A stretch of DNA of 6,106 bases from an uncultured Clostridium sp. (lineage in GTDB: Bacteria > Bacillota > Clostridia > TANB77 > CAG-508), in contig CAMSQT010000078.1 in assembly GCA_947062645.1 (NCBI GenBank), forward strand, positions 1 through 6,106, given 5' to 3'. The notes beneath the pieces were generated by a model. It was not told the origin of the DNA. It did not search any database and saw only the letters and a program-made list of their open reading frames with translations. Below are positions 5,912 through 6,106 of this stretch, piece by piece. Each line of letters opens with the position of its first letter. Position 1 is the stretch's first letter. The position numbers and the translations under genes were made by a program.

Positions 5912-6106
5912 TTATTTTCCTTTCTTAGCTTCTATTTTTAATAAACTGTTGGTAATAATTACATTGTAAAGTGCCATTAATACAATTGCCCAAAACATTG
6001 TCATTCCAAAGCTACTAATTGCTGTCCATTTCATAAAGCTAAAGGTTATCACAAAAATCATAATTGGTATAATTTTGATAAAGAAGTATTTGTAATCTTC
6101 TCCTAA
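5912..6106 (-). CDS. secD: SecD-like translocase subunit, C-terminal fragment (5' end outside window)
   Basis: This is the last 64 codons of a gene entering from the right edge, ending in TAA at 5912-5914. The peptide holds two hydrophobic helices, about residues 8-24 and 31-55 of the fragment, and a lysine-rich tail. The last helix (FGMTMFWAIVLMALYNVIIT, then NSLLK) matches the pattern at the end of SecD proteins, where a Gly-Phe-rich turn leads into a final helix and a short basic tail. SecD works with SecF in the membrane and uses the proton gradient to help complete Sec-dependent export. The assignment rests on this pattern plus the SecF-like gene that starts 3 bp after the stop. None of the catalytic part of SecD is visible, so any multi-helix RND-like protein remains possible. 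Confidence 0.55.
   Translation of the reverse strand, partial: LGEDYKYFFIKIIPIMIFVITFSFMKWTAISSFGMTMFWAIVLMALYNVIITNSLLKIEAKKGK

Overview
The window is very AT-rich (roughly 30% G+C by eye). Every gene I can support lies on the minus strand. Strong Shine-Dalgarno sites, a divergent secD-secF pair, an endonuclease-type MutL, the mutL/miaA neighbourhood and a HlyD-type adaptor suggest an AT-rich, probably uncultured Firmicute of the Clostridia kind. That assignment is inference.

Layout in transcription order, from high to low coordinates: the 3' end of a SecD-like gene (5912-6106); a short, divergent SecF-like gene (5249-5908); a strong hairpin terminator (5209-5244); a promoter (-35 at 5148-5153, -10 at 5124-5129); mutL (2777-5080); an unrecognised four-helix membrane protein (2259-2747); miaA (1315-2239); a HlyD-type membrane-fusion protein (39-1294). 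From mutL to the HlyD gene the gaps are only 19-29 bp, so these four genes probably form one operon for mismatch repair, tRNA modification and envelope function. The first 38 bases hold no gene start I can see.

The main discovery is a translation anomaly. miaA is broken once and the HlyD gene twice, each time by a +1 frame change. All three breaks fall exactly on an in-frame CGG codon. Dropping the C of CGG restores the frame each time, and the next codon is then a glycine GGN codon. A manual scan of about 1,900 codons finds no other in-frame CGG, although CGG occurs about sixteen times out of frame. The other five arginine codons (AGA, AGG, CGA, CGC, CGT) are all read normally. The repaired products are a 307-aa MiaA and a 417-aa HlyD-like protein, both complete in architecture.

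The simplest biological reading is that CGG is unassigned here, with no cognate tRNA, and works as a +1 frameshift signal (C skipped, GGN read as Gly, or CGGN read as a four-base codon). A shared sequencing or assembly artefact is the main alternative, but C-before-GG is not a typical homopolymer error.
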